Assembly (NCBI GenBank): GCA_016933275.1
Contig: JAFGBI010000092.1
Location: forward strand, 47,906-111,905
DNA from: Polyangiaceae bacterium
GTDB lineage: Bacteria > Myxococcota_A > Polyangia > Polyangiales > Polyangiaceae
Reading direction: 5' to 3'
Length of the DNA stretch: 64,000 nucleotides
Positions within the stretch are counted from its first letter, which is position 1, and every line of letters starts with the position of its first letter. A model generated the notes under the pieces. That model worked only from the letters and a program-made list of their open reading frames with translations. It ran no database searches and was not told the origin of the DNA. Shown in pieces: positions 54,601 through 61,991 of the stretch. The position numbers and the translations under genes are program-made.

Positions 54601-55061
54601 CCGTCGCCACATCCGTAGGCGCAGTCGCTGCAGGCGGTCGCGGTTTCGCCTTCGCCACAAACGCCATCACCGCAGTAGCCGCAGTCGGCCTGACAGTTCG
54701 TGTAGGATTCCTGGCCAGCGCACTGCCCGTCCCCGCAGATGCTACTGCCGGCGCTGCAGTCTCGTGGACAGGAGGTGGCGGTCTCGTCGGCGTCGCAGAC
54801 CCCGTTGCCACAGCTCATCGGACAGTCCACGGGACAATCTGCAGCGGTCTCGCCAACGCTGCACGCGTCGTCGCCACAGAAGCAATCGGCGGGACACGTA
54901 GTGGGTCCCTCGAAGGGCGCGCAGATGCCATCGCCACAGCCGTCCTGTGACCCGCCCCCTTCCTCGTCGGCCCCAAGGGTCGCGCGGCCGCATCCCAGCG
55001 TCAGCAACAGCAGACCAACCAGCCACCAGCTAGGACCACGGAATGGGATGGCACATTGCAT
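51654..55061 (-). CDS. Giant cysteine-repeat lipoprotein (51 CGDGxC units)
   Basis: 1135 residues. After a signal with LLLLTLGC, the mature part is almost entirely 51 consecutive units of 20-24 residues. Each reads CGDGxCxxxE, a spacer of 4-5, then CxxDCG, i.e. four Cys per unit and over 200 Cys in total, plus many Asp/Glu and Trp. It must be a disulfide-rich, metal-binding or adhesive extracellular rod. The strong promoter (TTGGCA-18-GATAAT) and ribosome site GGGAG fit high expression. Several neighbouring units are near-identical at DNA level, so the array is still expanding. Antisense frames over this gene are long only because of composition. Function unknown. Confidence 0.9.
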   Translation of the reverse strand: MQCAIPFRGPSWWLVGLLLLTLGCGRATLGADEEGGGSQDGCGDGICAPFEGPTTCPADCFCGDDACSVGETAADCPVDCPMSCGNGVCDADETATSCPRDCSAGSSICGDGQCAGQESYTNCQADCGYCGDGVCGEGETATACSDCAYGCGDGACTFGESSLSCPQDCGTRCGDGFCTLPENAEDCWNDCAVCGDGACAANESSDSCPQDCGGATCGDGTCSEWELGWCTTDCGAACGDGFCDPSEAGWCSDDCGAACGDGFCDPSEAGWCSDDCGATCGDGRCADSERRWCTTDCGPICGDSVCDATEWGWCSEDCEGYCGDGWCTPGETGWCSDCGAPVCGDSLCDYTEYGWCRDCGAVCGDWICDEDEWTGCPSDCGIICGDGWCAPGEEGYCGECDRYCGDGVCSGIEPDTCPIDCGWCGDGLCADYERGYCSVDCGWCGDGFCSGDEWIWCGEDCGPICGDGRCEGTEPSHCAIDCGAICGDGRCEESERSHCLLDCGAICGDGICADAEPLTCAIDCPPVCGDGYCVRPETADGCPEDCGQYCGNGRCELGEAAWCFQDCGGTCGDGVCDEGEPGYCLADCPGWCGDRYCAPHERTTCAVDCGGWCGDGFCASDERPSCVEDCGGYCGDGWCGSGEDMYNCSLDCRSRCGDGWCGPNEDVWSCGLDCGNACGDGACGMFEDVGLCASDCGGWCGDRICSDDERDRCASDCGGYCGDGWCQQFETLWSCASDCGGRCGDGTCSDDERGWCTVDCGGWCGDGWCQSFEDPWSCASDCGGRCGDGTCSDDERDWCLDDCGWCGDRTCTAGEVGWCTVDCGGWCGDGICQPSEDWRSCAVDCGGWCGDGFCSEDEGWCREDCGGFCGDDRCDRAYEDVWSCAADCGGSCGDGICSEDEDWCRDDCGGYCGDYWCDPYEDVWSCASDCGGRCGDGLCSEDEWGWCTPDCGSWCGDGWCDSYEDVRSCASDCGGWCGDGICSEDEWGWCTPDCGSWCGDGVCSPNEVGGCPNDCGVYCGDGTCDLGEDSWSCPDDCGGPVWCGDGICSRDESQTTCPEDCGEEVVCGDGDCGPGETVWVCPQDCLMQNVCGDGYCGPAESTTSCPADCGTSSSCGNGSCQLTDIFNCPEECFGL
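52069..52326 (-). repeat. 129-bp direct repeat in the Cys-rich gene
   Basis: Two adjacent near-identical copies, 52069-52197 and 52198-52326, each encoding two Cys units (43 residues). They differ at only a few bases. This shows recent duplication of a two-unit block. Confidence 0.85.
54230..54355 (-). repeat. 63-bp perfect direct repeat in the Cys-rich gene
   Basis: Two identical copies (54230-54292 and 54293-54355), each encoding one Cys unit of the FCDPSEAGWC type. Identity at DNA level marks a very recent duplication. Confidence 0.85.
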
Positions 55062-55138
55062 GGTTTTCTCCCGCTGAACCACCAAGCAAGCCGCGGACCA
55101 CCGCGACCGACGGGTGGGGTCGAACCTATCCGGAGCGA

Positions 55139-55168
55139 ATTATCCCGTGCGGTGCCGGATTGTGCCAA
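55139..55168 (-). promoter_or_regulatory. Strong promoter of the Cys-rich lipoprotein gene
   Basis: Minus strand: -35 TTGGCA (55163-55168), 18-bp spacer, -10 GATAAT (55139-55144), five of six matches each to the sigma70 consensus. About 70 nt of leader with GGGAG before the ATG at 55061. Best promoter match in the window. The rest of the space 55062-55415 shows no gene. Confidence 0.62.
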
Positions 55169-55415
55169 CACCCCTGTCAGACTAGCCACCCATCGCTCTG
55201 GCACAGCTGATCGCCCGGTCAGCGATCGCTCCCCAAGCGTCCCGTTTCGAGGGCCAAACGGGTCCCCGCCCGCCTGGGACCGGTGAACCAACGCCAGTCG
55301 TCGCAGCCCGACGCGCAGTAGCGATCCATCCCCGGCCGCCGTTCGGCAGGGGCGGAGGACGGTGGCAACGGCCCTCGGCTTCCTTCGGTGGTCACCGTTC
55401 CGTTGCGTCCGACAA

Positions 55416-57200
55416 TCAGGACGCGTACCGACGATCCTCCAGGAGGATGACGTTCGTCCGTGAGCGCGACTCCCCCGCGCTCGTGACGTAGATCGCCGGC
55501 TTGTCCACCACCGGGCAGGCCTTCTCGCAAGCACCGCAGCCGATACACAGCGTTGGATCGACGTGCGGCCGCTGCAGCTTGACCGTCGTCATCGCAGGCG
55601 GTTCGCCGTTCGGGCCGGCTCGGTCCTCTCGACGTGGTACTTCGCTCGGTTCGAGCCAAATGGCCTTGGGTGAGGTGGGGCAGAACTCCTCGCAGACGAT
55701 ACACGGCGTGGCCATGGCCCAGGGCAGACAGCGCCCGAGGTCGTACATGGCGACCCCAATGCGTACCGGGGGCTGGCCGATGCCGAGCTTCTGCCTCTCG
55801 TCGATCTTCAGAATGGCACCGGTCGGGCAGACCTGGCCGCAAAGGACGCAGGAGTGTTCGCAGTAGCCGATCCGTGGGATGAGGATCGGCGTCCAGAGCC
55901 CCTCCACCCCAGCCTCGAACAACGCGGGATGGAGGGCGTTGTTCGGGCACACCTTCATGCACTCCCCACAGCGGATGCAGCGCCCGAGGAACTCGTGCTC
56001 CTCCACCGCCCCAGGCGGTCGGATCACTCTCTCGCGAGGCGCCTTTCCGGGCCAGTTGGCGAGACGCAACGCAGGCACCAGCGCGGCGCCGGCTGCCGCC
56101 GAGGCGAGCACGGTTCGACGGTCGAGATCCGGGGTCGCGCGGGTGCTGGCTCGATTCGGCATCCATCGGAAGCGGATCACTCCCTCCGGGCAAGCGGCCT
56201 CGCAATTGAGGCATACGTGGCACTCGTCCTGTCGGTGCTTCAAGCCTCCCTGCGGACTGTCCCCGCCCTGGCAATGCTTGAGGCACTTGTTGCAGTCGGT
56301 GCACTTCTCGTGTGCCTTCTCCATGCCGAAGAGTGAGAACCGGGCGAGCGTGCCGAGGAAGGCGCCGAGGGGACAGAGCGCGCGACACCAGAAGCGCGGC
56401 ACGATCCGGTTCATGAACACGATGGCAACGAAGGGGACGAGAACGAACCAACTCTGGTGGAAGTAGGCTTGATCGGCAGGCCAGACCGCTCGGGCAAGGG
56501 CGTCCTGCACCGAGTCGCTGGCCGCTTGGAGCGAGGCAACGTTGGTTCTGGCGATCGCCCTCGCGAAGGCGACGGTGAGATACTGTAGAGCGGGCAGCAC
56601 GCCGAGCCCGATGCAGCGAACGGCGACACAGATCGGGTCGAGCAGCCCACCGAGGGCACTACCGAAGACCGCGGCCCCGAGGGCGGCCCACATGACGTAG
56701 TACTTGCCTCTTTGCCACCATCGCGTCTTGTTCGCCTCGATACGCTCGCCACCCTGTCGCGCGCGGTTCGGCCAGACCCAAGCAACGAGGTGATGGATGG
56801 TGCCGAATGGACACAGCCAGCCGCAGAAGACGCGACCGAAGACCACCGTGAGAGCGACGGTGACGAGAGCCCACGCCAGCCCAAGGTACACCGTGTGTGT
56901 AGCGAGCAGGGTCATCGTCGCCACCAATGGGTCGAACCACAAGAAGAGGTCCACGGGCCACGGCAGGCGAACCGGGGTGTCTGCGCTCGCGGAGAACTCT
57001 CCGCGGAAAGTCGTCTGCACGAGCAGGTATAGGAAGAGCGACAGCGAAGCCGTCTGCACCGCTCGGCGTGCCCAGACGAGGACCCGAATGAGGGGGCGAA
57101 CGGGCACCTTGGCGGTCGCGGCAGCGCCAGCCGCCTCGCGGTTCCGCAGCGGCCAGGGGAGACGGCGGATCCCGACCTCGGAAGGTTTGGCGGCAGGCAC
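55416..57200 (-). CDS. Polyferredoxin fusion of NapH-like membrane protein and NapG-like ferredoxin
   Basis: 594 residues. Residues 1 to about 300 form a NapH/NosR/RdxA-like membrane domain with CGWLCPFGT and the CRALCPLG motif. Two 4Fe-4S motifs follow (CTDCNKCLKHC and CHVCLNCEAACP). Then comes an internal twin-arginine-like segment (DLDRRTVLASAAAGAALV) and a NapG-like domain with four Fe-S motifs: CIRCGECMKVCP, CEHSCVLCGQVCP, CIVCEEFCP and CIGCGACEKACP. Likely a membrane electron conduit from quinol to a periplasmic acceptor. The GTG start is 1 nt from the DUF362 stop. Its partner oxidoreductase is unknown. Confidence 0.88.
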   Translation of the reverse strand: MPAAKPSEVGIRRLPWPLRNREAAGAAATAKVPVRPLIRVLVWARRAVQTASLSLFLYLLVQTTFRGEFSASADTPVRLPWPVDLFLWFDPLVATMTLLATHTVYLGLAWALVTVALTVVFGRVFCGWLCPFGTIHHLVAWVWPNRARQGGERIEANKTRWWQRGKYYVMWAALGAAVFGSALGGLLDPICVAVRCIGLGVLPALQYLTVAFARAIARTNVASLQAASDSVQDALARAVWPADQAYFHQSWFVLVPFVAIVFMNRIVPRFWCRALCPLGAFLGTLARFSLFGMEKAHEKCTDCNKCLKHCQGGDSPQGGLKHRQDECHVCLNCEAACPEGVIRFRWMPNRASTRATPDLDRRTVLASAAAGAALVPALRLANWPGKAPRERVIRPPGAVEEHEFLGRCIRCGECMKVCPNNALHPALFEAGVEGLWTPILIPRIGYCEHSCVLCGQVCPTGAILKIDERQKLGIGQPPVRIGVAMYDLGRCLPWAMATPCIVCEEFCPTSPKAIWLEPSEVPRREDRAGPNGEPPAMTTVKLQRPHVDPTLCIGCGACEKACPVVDKPAIYVTSAGESRSRTNVILLEDRRYAS

Positions 57201-57201
57201 G

Positions 57202-58173
57202 CTACACCTCGACCCGGGACACCCGGTCCCAACGATCCTCGCCGAGTCCCCGCGCCCGCCCGAGGGCGAGGTATCGTATGCGTTCCGGCCGCTCGCCGAT
57301 CAGGGTCGCGCCGTAAGCGTCGACGGCAACCTGATCGGTGCTCGCGATCACTTGGTAGAGGTCACGAGTATCGTCGACGTTACCCCCCTGCGGCCCGTTG
57401 CGGAGGAGCACGCGCGTGGCGTCGAGCACGGTCAGGGTGGGCCGCATGAACGTCGCGAGGTCCGCGATCGAAACGTCGATATCCTGGTGGAGGCGGTTGC
57501 GTCGTCCCCCCAGGATTCCGTACCAGTTCTTCATCGCGCCCGTGTACCGCGCGAGGTTGTGGTGCTTGGCGATGGGCACGTTGATCACCTTGTCGGCGCC
57601 GATGAGCGGGGTGTAGATGGGCCACGCGTCGAGCACGTCGCCCTGCATTCGGATCTCCCGGAAGCGGTGCGCTGCCGGCAGCACGACGGTACCTCCCGCG
57701 CCGTGGGCAGCGCTCCAGATGCCAGAGCGCTGAAAACACCGGTTCGGCTCGTTGCACGACACGTCGGTGACGATGACGGTCTTGGCGCCCGCCTCGATCG
57801 CGAGCCGGACCACGGTAGCCACGACGGTGGGGTTCGTGTTGGCGGCATGGACAGGCAGCCGATCCCAACCGATGTTGGGCTTCACCGCGACGATATCGCC
57901 ACGCGAGACGAAGCGGGCCATCCCACCCAACCCCTCGATCGCGCGGCGGGTGAGCTCGACCGGATCTCGGCAGCTCTTGGCAATCGCCAGCGTCGCTAGG
58001 CCCGGGACCGTCGGGCCGCGGAAATCACGGACCTGCCGCGGCGCCACGGGCAGTCCCGAACGCACCTCTCCAGAGCCGTAGGTGAGACGGGTGGCAATGG
58101 CGGCCATGCCCAGCAGTCCCCCGCTCGCGGCGATGCGCTGCAGCACCTCCCTACGCTTCGGCCGGTCGCCCAT
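57202..58173 (-). CDS. DUF362 protein with twin-arginine-like signal
   Basis: 323 residues. A KRREVLQRIAASGGLLG start with a hydrophobic run resembles a Tat signal, so export in folded form is possible. The body is DUF362, with KPNIGWDR, VIVTDVSCNEPNR, NVPIAKHHN, TGAMKNWYG and RNRLHQD motifs. DUF362 proteins commonly sit beside polyferredoxins, as here, and are suspected to be redox or Fe-S-linked enzymes. No cofactor motif can be assigned. Divergent from rpmE. Confidence 0.87.
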   Translation of the reverse strand: MGDRPKRREVLQRIAASGGLLGMAAIATRLTYGSGEVRSGLPVAPRQVRDFRGPTVPGLATLAIAKSCRDPVELTRRAIEGLGGMARFVSRGDIVAVKPNIGWDRLPVHAANTNPTVVATVVRLAIEAGAKTVIVTDVSCNEPNRCFQRSGIWSAAHGAGGTVVLPAAHRFREIRMQGDVLDAWPIYTPLIGADKVINVPIAKHHNLARYTGAMKNWYGILGGRRNRLHQDIDVSIADLATFMRPTLTVLDATRVLLRNGPQGGNVDDTRDLYQVIASTDQVAVDAYGATLIGERPERIRYLALGRARGLGEDRWDRVSRVEV

Positions 58174-58398
58174 GGTCTACCGAGGTGACGTTACGTCTTG
58201 TTCGGCAGCTCCGCCATGGCTGCCGATCGGTTGGCCCAGGATACCGCAACGTCATGGAATGAATGAGCAATCTCCGGATGTGGACTGCGCGGCACCCTCC
58301 CCTCGCGAGGACGCCAGGAACGCCGCTTGATGGAAGGGGCAATTGGCGCCAGACTCTCGCCCCCTCCGGTGGCCCCACCCCTGGGCCGAGGAAGCCCC

Positions 58399-58611
58399 AT
58401 GAAACAAGGCATCCATCCGAACTACCGCGTCGTCACCACCACCTGCGCGTGCGGCAACACCTTCGTGACCCGTTCGACGGCAAAGGAGCTGTCCGTCGAC
58501 GTTTGCTCGCAATGCCACCCGTTCTTCACCGGCAAGCAGCGCCTGGTCGACGCGGCCGGTCGTATCGACCGGTTCCGGAAGAAGTACGCACGGACGGCGA
58601 AGCCCGCCTGA
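58399..58611 (+). CDS. rpmE: Ribosomal protein bL31, zinc form
   Basis: 70 residues. [20 protein letters not shown] followed by the [13 protein letters not shown] motif. Four zinc cysteines (CxC and CxxC) mark the C+ form, used when zinc is plentiful. ATG has GAGGAAG upstream. The next gene is prfA. Confidence 0.97.
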   Translation: MKQGIHPNYRVVTTTCACGNTFVTRSTAKELSVDVCSQCHPFFTGKQRLVDAAGRIDRFRKKYARTAKPA

Positions 58612-58742
58612 AACCCGCGTTCCGAATCCGGCGAGGTCCGGTCGCGCTTGGCGCGGGCACAAGCTGTCGCGCGGGGATGGATACCGAGGTGGCGTCGACC
58701 TCGAAAGGGTGATCCCTTCGTTTGGGCGGAATCGAGGCTCAC

Positions 58743-59816
58743 ATGATCCCGGTCGAGAAGCTCGATGGATTCGCGCGGCGCCTCGAGGAGATCGAGCAAC
58801 TCCTCTGCGAGACGGAAGTGCTGGGCAGCCCGCGGCGGATGCGCGAGCTCAATCGCGAACGCGGCCGTCTATCGGAGCTTGTGGTCGTCTACCGCGACTG
58901 GCAGGGCGTCGCGAGACAGATCGCCGAAGACAGGGATGCCATGAACGATCCGGAGCTCGGGGAGCTCGCGGCAGAGGAGCTGCCCGGCCTGGAGGCGCGC
59001 CACACCGAGCTGGAGCGACGTCTCCGGGTGCTCCTTCTGCCGAGTGACCCGAACGACGAGAAGAACACCGTGCTCGAGATCCGGGCTGGCACCGGAGGAG
59101 AGGAGGCCGCCCTGTTCGCGGCGGACCTCCTGCGCATGTACTCCCGATACGCCGAGCGACGCGGCTGGCGGGTCGAGCTGATGAGCTCGAGCGACGCCGC
59201 GGCTGGGGGTCTGAAGGAGGCGATTTTGCTCGTCACTGGTGACCGCGTCTACTCGAGCCTTCGCCACGAGTGCGGTGTCCACCGCGTGCAGCGCGTGCCG
59301 GAGACGGAGGCCCAAGGACGTATCCACACGTCCACCGCGACGGTGGCGGTGCTCCCGGAGGCGGACGAGGTCGATGTGCACATCGACGAAAAGGATCTGC
59401 GCTTCGACATCGCTGCCGCGGGGGGCCCAGGGGGACAGGGCGTCAATACCACCAACAGTGCCGTGCAGGTCACGCACCTTCCCACGGGGATGATCGTAAA
59501 ATGCCAGGATGAGCGCAGCCAGATCAAGAACAAGGCACGCGCGCTCAAGATCCTTCGGAGTCGTCTCCTAGATCTCGAACAGCAGCGACAGGCCGACGCG
59601 ATTCGGGATGAGCGGCGGGGCATGGTCAAGGCAGGTGATCGCTCCGAGAAGGTCCGCACCTACAACTTCCCGCAGAACCGCCTCACCGACCACCGGATCG
59701 GACTCACGCTCTACAAGCTCGACCGGATCATCGCTGGCGAGATCGACGACCTTCTGAGCGCCCTCGTCGCGTGGCACGAGGCGGCGCGGCTGGAGTCCGT
59801 ACGGGCGGAGGATTGA
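58743..59816 (+). CDS. prfA: Peptide chain release factor 1 PrfA
   Basis: 357 residues. Terminates translation at UAA and UAG. The codon-recognition loop is [15 protein letters not shown] (PET, RF1-type), and the catalytic loop reads [15 protein letters not shown], where GGQ is followed by Gly where E. coli has His. ATG 58743 has GAGG 6 nt upstream; a TTG 21 nt earlier is less likely. The usual downstream prmC, which methylates GGQ, is not adjacent. Confidence 0.96.
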   Translation: MIPVEKLDGFARRLEEIEQLLCETEVLGSPRRMRELNRERGRLSELVVVYRDWQGVARQIAEDRDAMNDPELGELAAEELPGLEARHTELERRLRVLLLPSDPNDEKNTVLEIRAGTGGEEAALFAADLLRMYSRYAERRGWRVELMSSSDAAAGGLKEAILLVTGDRVYSSLRHECGVHRVQRVPETEAQGRIHTSTATVAVLPEADEVDVHIDEKDLRFDIAAAGGPGGQGVNTTNSAVQVTHLPTGMIVKCQDERSQIKNKARALKILRSRLLDLEQQRQADAIRDERRGMVKAGDRSEKVRTYNFPQNRLTDHRIGLTLYKLDRIIAGEIDDLLSALVAWHEAARLESVRAED

Positions 59817-60254
59817 CCGGGCAACCGCAGTCTCGGCACAGGCGAGGCGGGCGGGCGAACGCGTCCCCCTCGAGAAACGTGGTCTCGACCAGTTTCCGGT
59901 CACGGTATCCCGAGTGTGCAGGGGAATCGCGCTGGCCGGTCGTGGCAGTTGGTCGGCGACGTAGGCAAGACCTCGCCGGTACCCAGATCTTCGCCTCACG
60001 CATCGGCCGGTGCGGCTTGGCCTTTCGTCCAGTCTGCCTCGCTTACGGCGATGAACCTTCGATCCTCGTCCACTGCTCGTCGCTCAGTCGGGCCAATCGC
60101 TCCATTCGTGGCCATGGAACATGCCCGAGGCCCGATGGCGAGCTCGTCCGCTAGACAAAGAACATTCCCGCAACACTGGTCGGGCTCGAACCGGCCCTTT
60201 GAAGACAATCCCTGGCTCGCAGCCCCGCGGCAGCTGGGCTGAAACGAAGCCCCG
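59817..60254. other. Intergenic after prfA, no gene recognised
   Basis: 440 bases between prfA and the next dispersed repeat. Frames are open in several directions but show no known domain. No terminator hairpin with T-run is seen. Confidence 0.45.
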
Positions 60255-60414
60255 CTGGAGCAGCAATCAGGTTGATTGCTGCGTCAAGTCAACAAGCCGG
60301 AGCTCCGAGCCGGTAGCAGATCTCGCCCGAGGCGCCATTGGAAGCGTCCTCCGACTGGGCATGGGTACGTCTCCAGCGGCGCCGTTGCTGCTAGCAACCT
60401 GATCGGTGCTCTGG
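60255..60414 (-). repeat. Dispersed repeat, B then A module
   Basis: Bounded by CTGG at both ends in place of CTAG. B has the palindrome CAGCAATCA-ggt-TGATTGCTG. The A hairpin is diverged: GAGGCGCCATTGGAAGCGTCC pairs only partly with GTCTCCAGCGGCGCCGTTGC. It lies between prfA and the next small gene. Confidence 0.85.
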
Positions 60415-60475
60415 GCGTCGCTCGCACGTCGCCCTTGGTTCGCGGGGATCGTTGGGCGATCATGGAAGCGCCGCC

Positions 60476-60904
60476 ATGCCACGGAACCTGCAATCAGCGT
60501 CGTGCGACGTCGACCTGGATGGATTGTTCTGTGCGCTGGTGTTGGCCCCCGCGAGCTTTTCGCGGAACCGCTTCTTCGGGCTCTTCGAGGTGCCGGCGGC
60601 ACGGCGGGTGCGTCGACGGGCTGCCCGGATCCGGGGCGTGATCCGGCAATTGCTCGGCCAGGGGCGGAGCCGTGCGGAGGTCATCGGTGAGCAAGTGCTC
60701 GCCGATGGCCGGGTCATTCTCCGTTTTCGCGTAGAGGAGCTGGCCTTCGTGCGCACCGTGGCGCTCTCCCCCCTGGAGGCAGCGACCCTACGGTTCGCGC
60801 TGCACCGAGCCGGGTCCGGTGCACTCGAGGATGGCGACCGGCACACGGTCGAGCAGGCGCTGCGCCGCCTCGGTCGGGGCCTGGAGCTCGACGTCGCGCC
60901 CTAG
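60476..60904 (+). CDS. Small basic protein, unknown function
   Basis: 142 residues, Arg-rich. Segments ASFSRNRFFGLFEVPAARRV and RRRAARIRGVIRQLLG suggest a basic helical domain that may bind nucleic acid; LRFRVEELAFVRTVALSPLE follows. No signal peptide. The stop codon TAG is part of CTAG at 60901-60904, at the edge of a composite repeat. No family recognised. Confidence 0.6.
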   Translation: MPRNLQSASCDVDLDGLFCALVLAPASFSRNRFFGLFEVPAARRVRRRAARIRGVIRQLLGQGRSRAEVIGEQVLADGRVILRFRVEELAFVRTVALSPLEAATLRFALHRAGSGALEDGDRHTVEQALRRLGRGLELDVAP

Positions 60905-60908
60905 CTCT

Positions 60909-61336
60909 CTAGCAGCAACCAGGTTGACTGCTGCGTCAAACCAACAACCTAGAGCAGCAATCAGGTTGATTGCTGCGGCAAATCAACAACCTAGATCACC
61001 GAACCGGCAGCAGACCTCTCCAGAGGCAGCGCTGAAAACGCGTCCTCGCCTCGCAGGGACGCGTTCTCAGCGCTGCCGTTGCGGTTGACAACCTGATCGG
61101 TGCTCTAGGCCGGCGGAGCCGGAACCATAGAGGAACCTTGGCCGTCAGCTGTCAGCGGTCAGGTAGAACGTGGGGACCCTGATCGCTGACGCCTGGTTGC
61201 TGATGGCCACGAGAACATTGAAGATGTTCTGCCAGGTCCGGTCAAGATCACACCGCCAAGGGACTGGAGCACCGAACCGGCAGCAGATCTCCCCCGAAGC
61301 GCCGCTGCTGTTGGCAACCTCGGTCGCTGGTCCAGG
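60909..61336 (-). repeat. Composite dispersed repeat B-B-A-C-A
   Basis: 428 bp. B modules 60909-60952 and 60949-60994; A 60991-61108 (hairpin CAGCGCTGAAAACGCGTCC with GGACGCGTTCTCAGCGCTG); C about 61109-61263, holding a start on the + strand (MATRTLKMFCQVRSRSH) and the tandem GACCGCTG track; a shortened A 61264-61336 without the hairpin. Same modules and order as 38498-39003 in opposite orientation. C lost one base relative to the other copy. The remaining space to 61539 has no gene. Confidence 0.9.
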
Positions 61337-61539
61337 CGACCGAGCCGAGCTTGTCTCTCGGGCACCACCTTCGTGAGAGGGTCACTCCAGGGGGCGAGCG
61401 GCAGGGAGGCCGGGTCGCCCTGACCGCCGGTCCGGCGTGGATCCGACCTCAACCCACCAGGCGACACCGGCCCGCTCCCCCGCGCTTCGCCTGTCGGGGC
61501 TTGCTCCCGTGGCGGTGCGGGCGGTATGGCTGAGCTGAT

Positions 61540-61929
61540 ATGCAGTGCCTACCGCCCCACCGAGCCCTGCGGCAGTGCCTCGCCGCGACCCTCGTGGTCG
61601 CCCTCTTCGCGGCTTGTGGCGGAACCAAGCCCGAAGCGGCCACCCCAGACGATGATGAGGGGGACGATCGCGACCCGTCGGGACCCACGACGGCTACCGA
61701 TCGCGCCACGGCAGCCAAAACGTATTGCACGGACGACTCCTGCTTCAACTGCGGAGACTCCTTCTGCATGGTGGGGTGGTACTGTGACCTCAGCCTCTCG
61801 GGAGGTCCCGCGTGCACCCCCCTGCCAGAGTGTGACGGCGCCGCGGACTGCGACTGTGTGTCTGCCGCGCTCGGTGGGAACTGCCGCTGCGAGGAACGCG
61901 GCGGCGGCCTTTACCTAACCTGCGGGTAA
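61540..61929 (+). CDS. Small Cys-rich lipoprotein
   Basis: 129 residues. Signal CLAATLVVALFAAC with lipobox LFAAC, acidic linker TPDDDEGDDRDPS, then about 12 Cys in a compact domain (YCTDDSCFNCGDSFCMVGWY, CDGAADCDCVSAALGGNCRC). Likely a disulfide-bonded surface protein. The repeat pattern differs from the CGDGxC array of the large lipoprotein. No function assigned. Confidence 0.72.
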   Translation: MQCLPPHRALRQCLAATLVVALFAACGGTKPEAATPDDDEGDDRDPSGPTTATDRATAAKTYCTDDSCFNCGDSFCMVGWYCDLSLSGGPACTPLPECDGAADCDCVSAALGGNCRCEERGGGLYLTCG

Positions 61930-61991
61930 CCCCGGTCGCCACCATCACGGGCGCCGACCGCCAGGCGCAAGCTGCCAGCTCATCCACACCT

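Noticed and set aside
51654..55061. Long open frames on the + strand across the Cys-rich gene (up to about 400 codons)
   Set aside because: They mirror the repeated high-GC codons of the minus-strand gene, have no domain, start signal or ribosome site, and give only low-complexity Arg/Pro/Ser sequences.
51654..55061. Regular 63-69 bp periodicity that could look like a CRISPR array
   Set aside because: Units are contiguous, in one long coding frame, with no unique spacers of constant length; they encode Cys repeats.
59728..60003. Minus-strand frame with a CxxCxC-like segment after prfA
   Set aside because: It overlaps the prfA 3' end antisense, lacks a ribosome site and the Cys pattern is short; chance is more likely.
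17327..61108. Similar peptides encoded by several repeat copies (AAIRLIAASNQQPRAPN type)
   Set aside because: The repeats share sequence, so they share accidental frames. Frames differ between copies, lack starts and ribosome sites, and the conservation follows the hairpin arms rather than codon positions.
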